In this document: positions 1 to 11,740 of the stretch, in pieces
Numbering within the stretch: the stretch's first letter is position 1
Layout of the letters: every line of letters starts with the position of its first letter
NCBI RefSeq assembly: GCF_000003815.2
Contig: NC_049997.1
Span: forward strand, 16,346,817 to 16,410,816
Origin: Branchiostoma floridae
Taxonomy: Eukaryota; Chordata; Leptocardii; Amphioxiformes; Branchiostomatidae
Reading direction: 5' to 3'
DNA: 64,000 nt
Made by a program: the position numbers and the translations under genes
Notes under the pieces: generated by a model
Told to the model about the DNA's origin: nothing
Database searches by the model: none
Seen by the model: only the letters and a program-made list of their open reading frames with translations

Positions 1-3000
1 AAGGTCGTGAACCTGCTAGACAAAGTTTCCACAGCCAGCGACCAAATGGCAGGAAACCTCCAACAGGTAAGGGGCTTGTTTAGTACGTTTGGGACTGCAT
101 CTGTAAACAGCGACACCTATGCTGCAGTACAATCTGAATCATTGAGAATAACCCAAATAAGGTGACAGACCGTCACCGAAACGTTGTTTAATAAAACTTT
201 TGGGTTGTGTCGAAAGGATTTAGTTATTCAGTGACTTGCCAACCTGATTAAATTATGTATGAAGGTAAGAAGCGAGCAGTAAAGAACTAAGACCTGGTCC
301 TTTGTGCTGGATAAGAATTTAGCATGGTATTTCAATACTAAGTATGATAGTTCCTCCTAATCAGAGACTGTTGTGTTCAAGTGTCATTGGTGATGTAAGC
401 ACTAAGTCTTAAACATTTTTATCATCTATTTCTTTCTGCAGTCTGTTCAGAAGCAGCATAGGATCGTCGACAGTATCCTCACTTCCGACGTGCTCCAGAA
501 CCAGGGTCCATCCCAGCCTCCTTCTGACGTCACACCGCCCATATCTGCACCCCCATCTGTTGCCCCATCCGAGCCAATGAGTCATTCCGAAGTTGTACAA
601 CTCCAGGCCAGGTACTTTCAATTTTCTTGAGCTTCCGTTGTCCTTTAAGACCATTGCCAGTTTCGGTTTTAGAATACCTTGAGCCACAGGGTGTGCTTTC
701 AATTTTACGCCTTCGTAGTAGGCTTCTTGGATGGGCTTTTGGAGGTTTGTTGTATGTGGGGAAACAACTTATAAACTCCTAGTCTTCGAGCTTTGTCTGT
801 GGCTTATATATGTGTAGGGGTAGAGATCGCAATCTGGCATAATTGCAAATTCTATCGGCAGAGATTTGGTTTAGGATGCAAGAAATGTGTCAGGATGGTT
901 TCTTCATTATGAATCCTAAATTGCATGTCAATCTATTGAAATGACATGAATCGATGTTGAAAATTTCTAATTCTGACCTTGAATACAGTCTTTAACTTTA
1001 ACTTTATTTGATTTGTAACAAGACAATACAATATGCTGCACCAGGCAGCAAGATGCTGATGTTGAGCAGCATACACATTAAGACACATACATAATACAAT
1101 GAATACAAAAAGTACAATCAAACGTGTACAAGTGACTCCCTCTACACGACGACCAACTGGCCAATGTGGCCACTTCTCTGATGGTCTCTTAGATAATTTT
1201 CCCATTGACACAAGCATTAAGAACCCCGTCTATAGTGAATACTTATCCACAAAGTCGTTGAAGAGGTTCATCAGTCACGTATGCAAACAATTACAACAAA
1301 TTTTCATCAATCAATGACTGTTTTTGAAAAGGTACAGTACATACCTCCCAAATTTTCGATGTCTACCAGTACATCATCGTCAGGGGAATGACCTAATCTC
1401 AGTTCTCGCGAGAGAACACGAGACTAGGTCACTACCAAGCCCATCTCGGACAACATAGACATTATTGACTTAGAAACACGCAATGCACATAGAAAGATTA
1501 AGGAGGCCATCCACATTTAACTAGAGGCTGCGAAGTTGAACAGGACTGAGGGTTGGGAGCTGCCCAAGTGCTACCTACCCCTTCTCCGCAAAGAGTCGGG
1601 GGGAGGGGGCAGATGATCCACGCAAGCCTGACCTAGTCTCGTGTTCTCTCGCGAGAACTGAGATTAGGTCATTCCCCTGACGATGATGTACTGGTAGACA
1701 TAAAAAATTTGGGAGGTATGTACTGTACCTTTTCAAAAACAGTCATTGATTGATGAAAATTTTTTGTAACTGTTATCCACAAAGACCTGATTTTATCGGT
1801 CCCCGAGTAGCCTTCTTGTGCAGGTTTTACTTAATCTGCAATTTTACAGACTTCTTTCGGGATATCTACCGGCAGATTCGGCCAGATGGCAATCTCAAAC
1901 TTGGCATGTATATTATATAACGGGCAAGCAATCTTTCAGCACAATATCTTAGTGGCAAAATGCCACCAGCCAATGTCTAGTTATATATCAATGCCAAGTA
2001 ATATACGTACGGTCATATTGTTCCTTTTCGTCTATAATGAATACCCTATAACACATGTAGACAACCCTTAGGCCCATCCAGGCAAGAATTAAGTATGAAC
2101 ACTAAATACAATGTCCCATACCTCTGAGTGTTTTTCCAAACACACCTACTGTCTATGGACTATACCATACTGATTTCTGGAAGGGGATGTTCAGTATCTG
2201 AATGCTTACACACATGTAGACAGCCTCAAAGCGCATCTAGGCATGGATTAACAAGGAACCAAAAATGTCCTCCCTCTGTGAAATATTTCTAGCTTTTCCA
2301 AAGTAGACCTTTTGTCTATGGACTTATACCAGGCTACAGTCTAGAAGGGGTTGTTGGGATACAATGCTTCAATATCTGAAAGCCTTACGTTTAGAGAGTC
2401 TCAAAGCATATCTAGGCACGAAGTAATTTAAGATAGATAATCTTTTACCTCTCTTGAATATTAATAGTTTTTTGCACGCAGATAAGTTGTCTATGGAGTA
2501 TGCCAGACTACTTTCTGGAAGTGTTGGGATGTCTTTTTGCGGGAGAAATATCTACCTTCATAGCAATAGTTATACAAATACATCAAAGGGATCTTGAGTT
2601 ATAGGAAGAACCACACAGACACAATTTAGATAACTATCTCCGTCGCAGGTGAGGTAATAACATTGAAATTACCCTCTTGTGTGGGCTTCTATCTGGTCAC
2701 TGTTAAAGTCACAGAACGTCCTTCAAACGCTGTCAAGGTTTATGTGTTTCTAGATTGCTTCCCACAGAAAAATAACGTTATAAAATGACAAAGAGTTGAC
2801 TTTTACAAAGGCCACACGAAGGCCAGACGAAAGCAATACCTGCTGCCCGAAATTACACCAATGTCTGCTTTTTTCACAAATGCCCTTATAGAAGTGATAC
2901 TTCAGCGGTAGATATTTTTATCACCAGTCGGTGAAAGAAGCAGCCATTCGCGTTGAAAGAACAGGCACTAAATTACAGTAAGTGGTCCTAACACCATTCC

Positions 3001-6000
3001 GCTTCGTTGGTCTTCGCTGCGACCTACAATTTGAATGATAGCTCAATGAATTGAATTTCATAGAAAGAAGAACAAATTTCCCTAACATTTTGTATGCTTT
3101 ATTGTCTTTTCATTCATATTTTTGTACATTTTGCATAGTATCATATATTCCAGTTATGACCAGCAATGGCCGAGTGGGTAGTGTTCGCCTTGCATTTGGT
3201 AGGTCGTGAGTTTGATCCCCAGCCGATTCATACCACCAAAGACTTTAAAATGACACATGCTGCTGTCTCTGTTTAACACTTAGCATTATTACGGAAGAGT
3301 GTGGGAGTTGAAGTTCCATAGTGAAGACTTTGAAAATGGTACATACTGATTTCTCTGCATAATACTCAGCTCTAAAAAGAAATGGTATGGGAGCTAAACA
3401 CACATCTCTACCAGCAGACTAGCCCCCTGCTGTAGTGGCTTGCAAAGATGTGTGGCCTAAAGGCTACAGACATTGAGAAGGGCGCCACCCTTCAGCATCT
3501 TTTACAGATGTACGGGCAACTTTATGAAATCTAGGGTTACAAAAATTCCAGCTTAGGTCGTAGCGACATCGCTGTCTAGAATGGCCCAAGAGCTACAAAA
3601 ATTGAGATGGACACCACCCTTAAGTACCTGTTACAGATGTATGAGCAACTGTATGAAATCTAGGGTTTATAAACAGATCCAGCTTAGGTCGTAGCGACAT
3701 CGCCGTCTAGTGTGGCCCAAGAGCTACAAAAATTGAGATGGACACCACCCTTAAGCATCTGTTACAGATGTACGGGCAACTTTATGAAATCTAGGGTTAC
3801 AAAAAATCCAGCTAAGGTCGTAGCGACATCGCCGTCTAGTGTGGCCCAAGAGCTACAAAAATTGAGATGGACACCACCCTTAAGCATCTGTTACAGATGT
3901 ATGAGCAACTGTATGAAATCTAGGGTTACAAAAAGTCCAGCTTAGGTCGTAGCGACATCGCCGTCTAGTGTGGCCCAAGAGCCACAGAAATTGAGATAGG
4001 CGCCACCCTTAAACATCTGTCACAGATGTACAGGCAACTTTATGAAATCTAGGGTTACAAAAAATCCAGCTTAGGTCGTAGCGACATCGCTGTCTAGAAT
4101 GGCCCAAGAGCTACAAAATTTGAGATGGACACCACCCTTAAGTACCTGTTACAGATGTATGAGCAACTGTATGAAATCTAGGGTTTATAAACAGATCCAG
4201 CTTAGGTCGTAGCGACATCGCAGCCTAGTGTAGTTGGGTGCCTTCAAGCGCAAGCATTAGCAATCAGAAAGAGGCCAGTACATCAAATGACAGGTTATAG
4301 CCTCCCTGTTCACATCATAAAACCCACTCCGGCGCCATCGGGATCTCATTTTTACGACCAGTGTCCAACCTCCAAGGAAAATCAGACGGACGCTTTATAA
4401 CCATATGCCATCGTGGTCCATATAAAAATGAGTCATTCGGGCACACTTATGAAACAAAAAAGTTGTAAGGTACGTTAAATTTTTGATGAAGAAACATTGG
4501 GACTGTCTTTGGATCAATTGCTGGTCAGTTTACAACTTTTGTTACAGTATTCTGTGGGAAAATGTAATGAATAAATTGACGAGGAGTGGCGGTGTAAAGT
4601 ATGGTAATATAGTTTTATGTGGAGAATAGAATATAAAATGTCTGCGGCTGAGGACATACGTTATACGGTCTTTTTTAACGTTATTGGAGCATTTATTTTT
4701 CATTCTGTATAAGAACAATGTCGTGAGAAAGTCTGTAGACTAAAGCTGTAAAGATGAAGAGGAACAATATCACGGACACATTAAAAGCCAGACGACTTAA
4801 TAGCTTGTCATAAGCTTTAGTGTTTTTATTGAAATCAAATTCTTGAAGTAAGTGTTTTCGCACAGACCATAAGTCTTATTGGATTTGTCTTCCCGTTTTG
4901 AGTAGCCTTGGCGTGTATAGAGTGTTACCAGAATGACTTGGACAAGATTGGAAAACATAAAAAAAGATTGAATTCTTCTAAGTGCTAATATAAATTTGGC
5001 CCGTGCGTTGGTGAAATACTTTGAACATGAATATTGCTTGGTGTTTAATATTTCCATGTTAGGTCTTGTTCTTTACATCATGGCTTACAACACTGAGTGT
5101 ATTTTTTTCATTATTAACGGAGAATTTAGACTAGAGATTATCGGGATCGAGAGGTTATGGGTTCGATCCCTGGCATCTCTGGCCTCTGGTTGGGTAAGAG
5201 ACAGTGAAAGAAAAGGGATGGGCTCGGCTTGCCAATAGCGTGCTGTAGACAACGTGGATAACAACCAACTACTCCTACGGTGTCTAGAAGGCACATGACT
5301 CGATTTTTCTCTCTCCAGTGAGGTGTAAGAGTGGATACATGACTTCGGTTAGGGAGGTAAAATACGGTGGAGGGAGAGGGATGTGCCCGTTTCCCAGTAT
5401 CGTACCATAGACATCACCTTCCTCATGGTATAATGGTACTTACACTTACTTTCCTCACTTCACCCAGGTGTAACATTGGGTACCTGACTTCGTTTGAAGA
5501 GGCCAAACGAAGAATAGGAATAATATTCCATGCAATGCCCAAGACATAGGAGATTATCAACCTACTACCCCTACGACCACTATAAGTCTATGGTACCTTT
5601 ACCTTTTACCTCTACTTTTATTGCTGATACTAATCTTCACCGTTTTCTCTTTATTCAGTGTCCGGGCAGTAAGAGAAGAGATCAAACTGTCGATGGCTGA
5701 AGCGGAAGAATCAACCAAGTTGTTGAGACAGTGAGTCTATTTCATTTCCTCTATCTTTATTGGTACATGTCCAGTCGTTCCGCCAACTAAGTTTGCGCTG
5801 TTTGATAGTCTACTGCGTTCTTATTATGTTTCCCACGCGGAAAACATATTGTTCTTGCTGGTGTGTTCTTCTTCCATCATGAACCATTCAGAGCTGAAAA
5901 CTGCCAGTGACATCAGCATATTCCGAGCAAATATGAAGAAGTATATATAAAGCTAATGGTACACCACCGTACGTCTTATTTGTCCGTACGTTTTTTGGGA

Positions 6001-6617
6001 GGCCATGTCCGCCACGTATTTCTGAAAACGTTCAGGCTGTACAGGGCAGACGCGTCGCCCGTACTGGCGCGGGGGCGAATCCGCAGCCTAATACACAAAG
6101 TTTTGCCTGCACGTATAAAGTTTACGGCGTGTCGGCGTGCTCCAAAATCCATCGGATTCCCTACGAGTTCGTACGGGGGCGGTACTTACCACTTACGAAT
6201 CCAAAAATTGCCCACGTTTTGGCACGTAGAGAGCACGTATTTGCAGTTACTTCTTTATTTCTTTATTTGAATTTACCACATGCAAAAACAAGTGGAAGGG
6301 AGGACAAAACAGGTGTATCAACACCTTTACAAGTTGTCCTCCCAAACTTGAAATGATAATAGAAAATTGTGTACGACATTTTAACTATTGCAGCTAATGT
6401 GAACAATTACAAGTCTAGCACAATCTGTATTAGTAATTGCAGGTTTGCGATAGCAAAGCCTGTCTTGGTTTCATAAAAAGGCAAATTACTGGAAACATCC
6501 TGCATGTTCTCGAAAGTGTTTTCTATCTAATTTCTTATGTGTGTTTCTTATAATTACAGACTCGGCGGGTTCAGTCTGGAGAATGGAATACATGTGGAAG
6601 GAGTGGCAAATGGTTGA
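1..6617 (+). CDS. 3' end of multi-exon gene, function unknown, coiled-coil tail (5' part outside window)
   Basis: Four exons join in a single open frame: 1-66 (donor GTAAGG, phase 0), 442-611 (acceptor tctttctgcag, donor GTACTT, phase 2), 5659-5730 (acceptor ctttattcag, donor GTGAGT, phase 2) and 6560-6617 (acceptor tataattacag, stop TGA at 6615-6617). The other frames of the first exon hit stops in exon 2, so the frame is well determined. The visible tail is about 120 residues. A polar stretch (VVNLLDKVSTASDQMAGNLQ) is followed by a Pro/Ser-rich linker (PSQPPSDVTPPISAPPSVAP), then a charged heptad-like helix containing VREEIKLSMAEAEESTKLL, then a short end, GIHVEGVANG. This looks like a disordered linker and a short coiled coil, perhaps for dimerisation. 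I do not recognise the family. The 5-kb intron 612-5658 is filled with repeats. The gene is seen only at its 3' end, so no product name is offered. Confidence 0.72.
985..1289 (-). repeat. possible retroelement 3' end, minus orientation
   Basis: The sequence opens with an A/T-rich run (ctttaactttatttgattt) followed by acaagacaatacaatatgctg. Similar A-poor tails on the minus strand are common at 3' ends of invertebrate LINEs. No coding remnant was recognised. Small ORFs on both strands here have no family features. Confidence 0.25.
1290..1769. mobile_element. foldback (long terminal inverted repeat) element, about 480 bp
   Basis: Arm 1290-1430 is the near-perfect reverse complement of arm 1631-1769 (about 140 bp each), separated by a 200-bp unique middle. 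The inner arm ends carry the palindrome ctcgcgag. The motif ttatccacaaag occurs just outside both arms (about 1243 and 1774). That may be a remnant of the target or of an older element. No ORF is present. It lies in the intron of the 1-6617 gene. Confidence 0.8.
2050..2545 (+). repeat. three degenerate tandem copies, about 165-175 bp period
   Basis: The markers gtctatggactatacca (2151), gtctatggacttatacca (2313) and gtctatggagtatgccag (2490) recur. So do acatgtagacaaccc (2055), acatgtagacagcc (2214) and a decayed third copy near 2390. The units are old and diverged. No coding signal was seen. Confidence 0.7.
2935..3130. mobile_element. partial inverted-repeat element related to those at 30061, 53305 and 54035
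   Basis: The stretch gcgacctacaatttga near 3020 matches 53339 onward. The following core (acattttgtatgctttattg) resembles the core of the copies at 30190, 53390 and 54117. The terminal arms are decayed or missing here. Confidence 0.5.
3158..3440 (+). mobile_element. tRNA-derived SINE-like element
   Basis: The head contains an A-box-like tggccgagtgggta (3167-3180) and a B-box-like gagtttgatcccc (about 3208-3220), spaced as in a tRNA gene. The body includes tgacacatgctgctgtctct and agccccctgctgtagtgg. A reverse-oriented copy with the same order is at 51955-52225 and a truncated one at 36780-36890. The tail merges into the tandem array that follows. Confidence 0.75.
3441..4228 (+). repeat. 129/131-bp tandem array grown from a SINE tail
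   Basis: The marker taggtcgtagcgacatcg recurs at 3554, 3685, 3814, 3943, 4072 and 4203, giving periods of 131, 129, 129, 129 and 131. Each unit begins with a decayed version of the SINE tail (ggcctaaaggctacag becoming ggcccaagagctacaa). Units ending 3685 and 4203 share the longer tttataaacagatcc variant, which implies a higher-order duplication of about four units. A unit of 129 bp is 43 codons, which creates the spurious ORF at 3712-3945. Confidence 0.9.
5130..5600 (+). mobile_element. SINE-like repeats, two related bodies
   Basis: A B-box-like gggttcgatccctgg lies at 5159-5173. The body contains agggatgggctcggcttgcc and tggataacaaccaactactc. A related second body follows (ggagagggatgtgcccgttt; tcacttcacccaggtgtaac). 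The same motifs recur at 15195-15345. No TSD was resolved. Confidence 0.55.
5962..6250 (+). mobile_element. short inverted-repeat element, copy 1 of a family also at 25967-26297
   Basis: The left end caccgtacgtcttatttgtc and the inner text (ttgggaggccatgtccgcca; gtacagggcagacgcgtcgc) match the copy at 25967-26297 almost throughout. The right end is decayed (gcacgtatttgcagtt). It lies between exons 3 and 4 of the 1-6617 gene. ORFs over it are shadows. Confidence 0.7.
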
Positions 6618-8540
6618 TCTTAAGATTGGCCTCGCAGACAAGGCGTGCGCGGGAAAGAGATAAGAAAGACATCTATTCATTTGGAGGAAAGGGGGCTCAA
6701 TTCACGTTGCAATTTTCAGGTTCAAATTGCATATTGATAGTTTCACCAGGTTGGTTATCAAAGTCTTTGTACACAGCCATTGCTTTTCACTTGTCGAAGT
6801 GTGCGAAAAAAGAAGACTTTTTTAACATTATGTCTGTTGGAAACAGCTAAGTAAAAACAGATGTATTGCAATTCTTTCCTACGAACGCCTGGTTTGCGAG
6901 GCCATAACACACGTTGAAACCAAAGGCAGAATGAAAAACGCCTGTACCGTGCAGAACCGCGGCAGCTTGGGCTGGACGAAGCTGTATTTTTCTTCATAGC
7001 GCCATCTATTTCCAACTAGTCCCATCATGCGTTGACAATGACGCCCTTGGGGCAGTAACGCCCTAACATCATGAAATCATATACATGTAGGGAAGACTAA
7101 GATGGTTGTCTTTACTATGATTGTACAAACTTATATAATACTATAGATGTGAGGAAATAGATACATGCCTACTGAAATACACAGGATAAGGATAAACTAA
7201 GAATAATATGGTGTCCCAACTTTAAATCCTAACATTAGTGCTTATCTTATTTCAATTAATTAAGAATAACGTACTCACACACTGACGCAGATTCATACTT
7301 TAATTTCATTTAACAAAAACGTAGACGCTAGGATACACAAGTAAGCCAGATGTTATTTCTAAGTCAAAGAGTTGATTGCAGCAAACAATATCTGCATCTT
7401 CATATGATTTAGTGCAACTTCAATTTGATCTGCCCTGCAATATTTTTGTACTAGGTTTTGCACTCGACTACGAAAAGATATGGCTGTATGCCTTAGTTTT
7501 GTGGTATATATTTTTCTTGGGGATATTTGAAATGATCAGTCCCTTTAACGCAAGCTATTTTGTCGTATTATACTTGTACAAATAAGAGTATGGTGTAATT
7601 TTAGAAACGTAAGACTTTTTGAAATATCATTTCAGCATAATTATATAATATTTGGTATCAATCAAAGATGTAGTATTGATATAATGTACATGTATACAGT
7701 CATTGTACATAGTCTGATCATGGCTTTATTATCGTTTTGTGAGCTTTGTTTTTCACAATGCCTGATTTTAAGAGGCTGTACTGTTTTTCCCCGTTAGTAA
7801 AATATTTGTGACGTGTTTTTGACAGTTTGGTCACTATTTCAAGTTATACTTTGCTAGTCAGACTTGGTCTTCTTCAAGTCTAAATGAGAAGTGTCTAAAA
7901 CCTTTCTGATTGCATTCATCGCTGAACGCAAGTTTTCGTACTATCTGGAAATATATTGATTGCCTAATGCGGCTAGACATATTTTATTCCCAATGTTTGA
8001 TTTCAAGTATGTGTAAAATAAACGTTGCCTGCATTTATCAACAGCAGAATGCACCACAGTCCCAGCTGTTGTTCCTCAATCTACCTGCTAATGCTTAGGA
8101 TCCACTGTTTACTGTGCTTGTGTATAACAGCTAGGAGAATTTTCCCGGTACAATGAACGTGTAAATTCTGTACATGTCGTCTGCTTTCTCTGTCACAACC
8201 CCTGGAAAGTAGCTCATAGCGATAATATAACATTGTATTGACATCCGGTTTAACTTCACTATGTTTCAAGCTCTCTACAATAACATGGCATCTCCGTATA
8301 CTGATTATCACCCACTGCATGTACAACTGCAGTATTTTACATTCACACCAACACTCGCTCATCCACTTACGCTTAGAAAGAAAGGGGATTAAAACACCCG
8401 TACTTGCCGTTACCAGCATGTCGATACCACAATACGCGGAGGGTTTACCGGAACAAAGCGAACGATATGGGTTTCGCTGCGGCCGGATATTGCAGCAGAA
8501 GGGGGCGTAATTACGAATGTAGCACTCGTAGACTGATCGG
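6618..8540. other. 3' flank and intergenic DNA, no gene seen
   Basis: This A/T-rich stretch follows the stop codon at 6617. Scattered small ORFs have no recognisable features, neighbours or splice logic. No clear polyadenylation signal was found close to the stop. Confidence 0.5.
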
Positions 8541-8542
8541 CT

Positions 8543-8830
8543 GATAGTAGGACTGGAGCTGCATCCTTGATGTATGTCCGTGCCTTACATTCGCGAATTA
8601 GACAATGCATATGTGGGGATACAGACTTAACCACGTTCGGGATCGTAATCTCGTTGTGCAGCGCCATCTAGTGTCGATAAATAGATGGTAGGACTAGAGC
8701 TGCATCCCTGATGGCTGTCCTTGTCATACATTCGTAAATTTAGACAATGGGAATAGAGACTAGTACTTAACCACATGGGGATCATCGTACTCTTGCTGTA
8801 TGTAGCGCCATCTAAAGGCGATACGTAGCA
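8543..8830 (+). repeat. two tandem copies, 141-bp period
   Basis: The phrase ggactggagctgcatcc (unit starting 8543) recurs as ggactagagctgcatcc (unit starting 8684). The rest of the unit follows in the same order, ending in gcagcgccatcta and gtagcgccatcta respectively. Confidence 0.8.
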
Positions 8831-10329
8831 CTAGCCACTATAGCCCTGAAGCAAATTGACTACCATCATGTTGGCATATAACAATTGCTTTTTTTTTTGG
8901 ACATTTACTAAATATCATTTTTGACCTTGAACAGCAAGGCAATGTGTTGCTGGGGACACAGGTGACTATTAAAGCTACTAAACACAAGTTTGTAATGGGA
9001 CATGACTGACTGTCCAGGTCATGAGGTCAGTGGAAGAGGCTACTATTTCTCGGGTAGGTATTGTTTTAGATGTGTATTTTCAGAGTTTTGTATTTTAATG
9101 TGCTAGTCACGTTTACCGTTGAGTAACAGAAAGTGATCATTATTGATGAAAACCTTACTTGCACATTCAATGAATTGCAATTAAGAAACATACGAGGAAC
9201 TCAAAATATCCCAAGTTATCTTGAAACCGTCTTACTCTTGTTTTGCTCAAACGTTTATTTCTGGGGTCCTTGTTTCATCTGTTTCATCTACGAAATTCTA
9301 CCAGATTGTTGCTCATTAGTAATCACCAAGCGTCCATTGCCATATCCGTTTGCTCCAATTTCTTATAGGGGTCGCTGATGCATTCCAACGCCAAATCCTC
9401 AAGGTTGCATGTAGTTCTATAAACTTGACCCTTTATAGTAGTTCTGAAAGTCTTGGGGCAATCTCAACGCCCACACGTTCATTCAGGGTGGCATTGATGA
9501 CCATGGTCGCATTGCCAGTGACAGCCTCTGTAAACCTTATCATACAACCTATCAATCTTCTACGGTTACACTTGTACTTTTTTTCTTTAATGATCCTACT
9601 TTTGACTCCTCCTTTGGGATCCGCGGCAAAGGTGTATTTTAGAGTGTCTCTCAATCTTTAAGACGTGGGAGTTCAAGAACCGTTGCTTCGTTGCCAAGGA
9701 GACTAAGACGTTCGCGTTAGAGTTGTCCATAGGGTTGCCATTTTCACGTCGCAAGCATTTACTACATGTATTAGTAAGTGAGGAATGCTATGAAATTTGG
9801 ATTCCTATGTAACCTTAACACCAATCCATCCCAGGGCTGTAGGCTGGATTCCCACGGCACCGTACGCTTCTATCCCCGTCTGGAAATGTATGCCAGCCCC
9901 TCGGGCTGGGGCAAAATTTCATCGGGGGCATCTTAGCCCTGGTGTCGTTAAAATACCATAAAGGCCCTGGAAAAAGCCTTGATTCGATATCAATCCTTAC
10001 GCAACACATTCCATGGATAAAAGAGAGTATCCCTGAGAGTAAGTGGCGGTTTCAACCCCAACGTTATCTTTACGTGACTGTAGTACATTTATTTCGCCCT
10101 AGATATACCCTGGACTAAAATACGGACAAAAACCTTTCTACGATTACGACTATTATATCTACAAAATGACAACTGCGATAAAGATCTTCCATTTTGCATA
10201 ATATAAATGATTTATGTTGATGATAGTATCAATATTGTGGACACAGTTTATTTTGCAGAGAGATCTCAGGCGACAATGTATGCAAAAATACATCTAATGC
10301 AAAGATGTAGAGATTGCATTTTCTGGAGT
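8831..10329. other. intergenic DNA, no gene seen
   Basis: Opposing ORFs at about 9433-9660 overlap each other on both strands and have no family features. A GC-rich hairpin-like stretch (gcccctcgggctggggc, about 9896-9912) sits in a block that looks like a decayed repeat. Nothing else is supported. Confidence 0.4.
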
Positions 10330-10695
10330 TACTGTAATGCTACTACGCATGTCTGTATGCTGAACTTCCTGGCATTCTATCAAATACCTTCGTAATTGGT
10401 TTCCATTTTCGATGGAAATAAAAAACGTGTCAGCAAAATACTCTAAAGGATAGCCTTTTATTGAATCATGCTTTTACTATTATTCCATTGTTCTGCCATT
10501 ATATCAAATACCTTAAAATTTGTCTTTAGATTTCCATTCTTTGATGACCAGAAAAAACTCAAAAGCAAAATCTCTAATACAAAATATAGATTTTTCCAAG
10601 TCATTCTAGTACTATTACTACGCCAGTGTTCTGGCATTATATCAAATGTCTTTGTTTCAGATGCCCATTTCCGATGGACGAAAAGACTTATTAGC
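10330..10695 (+). repeat. three degenerate tandem copies, about 125-138 bp period
   Basis: The marker cattctatcaaatacc (10373) recurs as cattatatcaaatacc (10497) and cattatatcaaatgtc (10635). Each is followed by a diverged ttccattttcgatgg-like motif. Confidence 0.7.
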
Positions 10696-10872
10696 TGCTA
10701 ACTGCTGATGTCCAATACCTGGCCGGCACACTTAGTATCTGGCCTGTCGATGAGTCTACAGCTGTGGCCAATCAAATGGCCTGTTGTGAACAATTTACGA
10801 TTCCACCATTTGTTCTATTTTTAGGTTTGGGTAGATTCAACATTGAACGATGGAATGCTTCCAAGTTGTAGT

Positions 10873-11243
10873 AAGGCCACACCAATTTAATTTCTTGGTT
10901 CACGGATTTTTTCATAAAAAATATGGAGCGAGAGGGCGAAATAAAAATAAAAATAAAAATTGTAAAATGGTTGGGGTAAAGGTAAAGGCTAATTCAAAAC
11001 ATAAAGGAAAAAAGTTTTCAACTTGAAAAAAGTACAAAAACACTATTTTTGTACAGTAACAGCACCTGTACCCACACTTTAAGGAGCTTATAATATAAAG
11101 GCCAATTTGCTACACCAGAAAGTTGGTGAATGGTTTCATTAATGGTGAAAATTTGCTGACTGGTAATTTTTATTTTTATTTTTTTTCCCAAAAAATAGGA
11201 GCGAGCGAATCCGTGAACCAAGAAATTAAATCGGTGTGGCCTA
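10873..11243. mobile_element. MITE-like element with about 35-bp terminal inverted repeats
   Basis: The left end aaggccacaccaatttaatt (10873 onward) is the reverse complement, with few mismatches, of the right end at 11208-11243. Just inside, A-rich aaataaaaat repeats at the left are mirrored by T-rich repeats at the right. It is about 370 bp long and has no coding capacity. Confidence 0.85.
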
Positions 11244-11740
11244 AGAACTAGAAATAACCAATCGAAAATCGGATACATGTACCTCCATAGTTGAATTTCT
11301 TGTTGCAATCATCATTGTGAAATTATCGCGGAGTCTGTCCAATACATTTTCTAGCAGGTTCCCTTTAGGCAACAGATGTCTCAGATAACAATACATGCAT
11401 CAGGAAGTTCAAACATTAAATGAGATAGATTTTTTCAGGACCTTTCTGGGACCTTTTACCAAATTTCCTGACAGTGCTATAAAATGTCTGGCATGTGATA
11501 ACCAACCTGAAGGGGAACCATTTTCACCTCTAATTGACCTCCACTTCTTGTCAGTTTGATGTCATTTTGTAGTCAATCAACATTTCAACAACTACAGACA
11601 CGCATTAACACAAATATACAGACAGTAAATGAGATTTCATAGAGGTAAAAACTTTGCCACTTACGCCAATCAAATAAACTCAAGAGAGAGACATCATAAA
11701 GGAAACAGTATACAGATTCGGAATGGCAAGCGGTCGCGTA

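Noticed and set aside
3158-3225. Possible tRNA gene
   Set aside because: A- and B-box-like words are present but cloverleaf stems and an acceptor end are not. It continues into a repeat body shared with 51955-52225, so it is a SINE head.
3712-3945. 77-codon plus-strand ORF
   Set aside because: It repeats the same peptide twice because the tandem unit (129 bp) is a multiple of three. It lies in an intron and has no splice or family support.
9350-9661. Opposing ORFs of 103 and 73 codons
   Set aside because: Mutual shadows without family features. Splice borders are not convincing.
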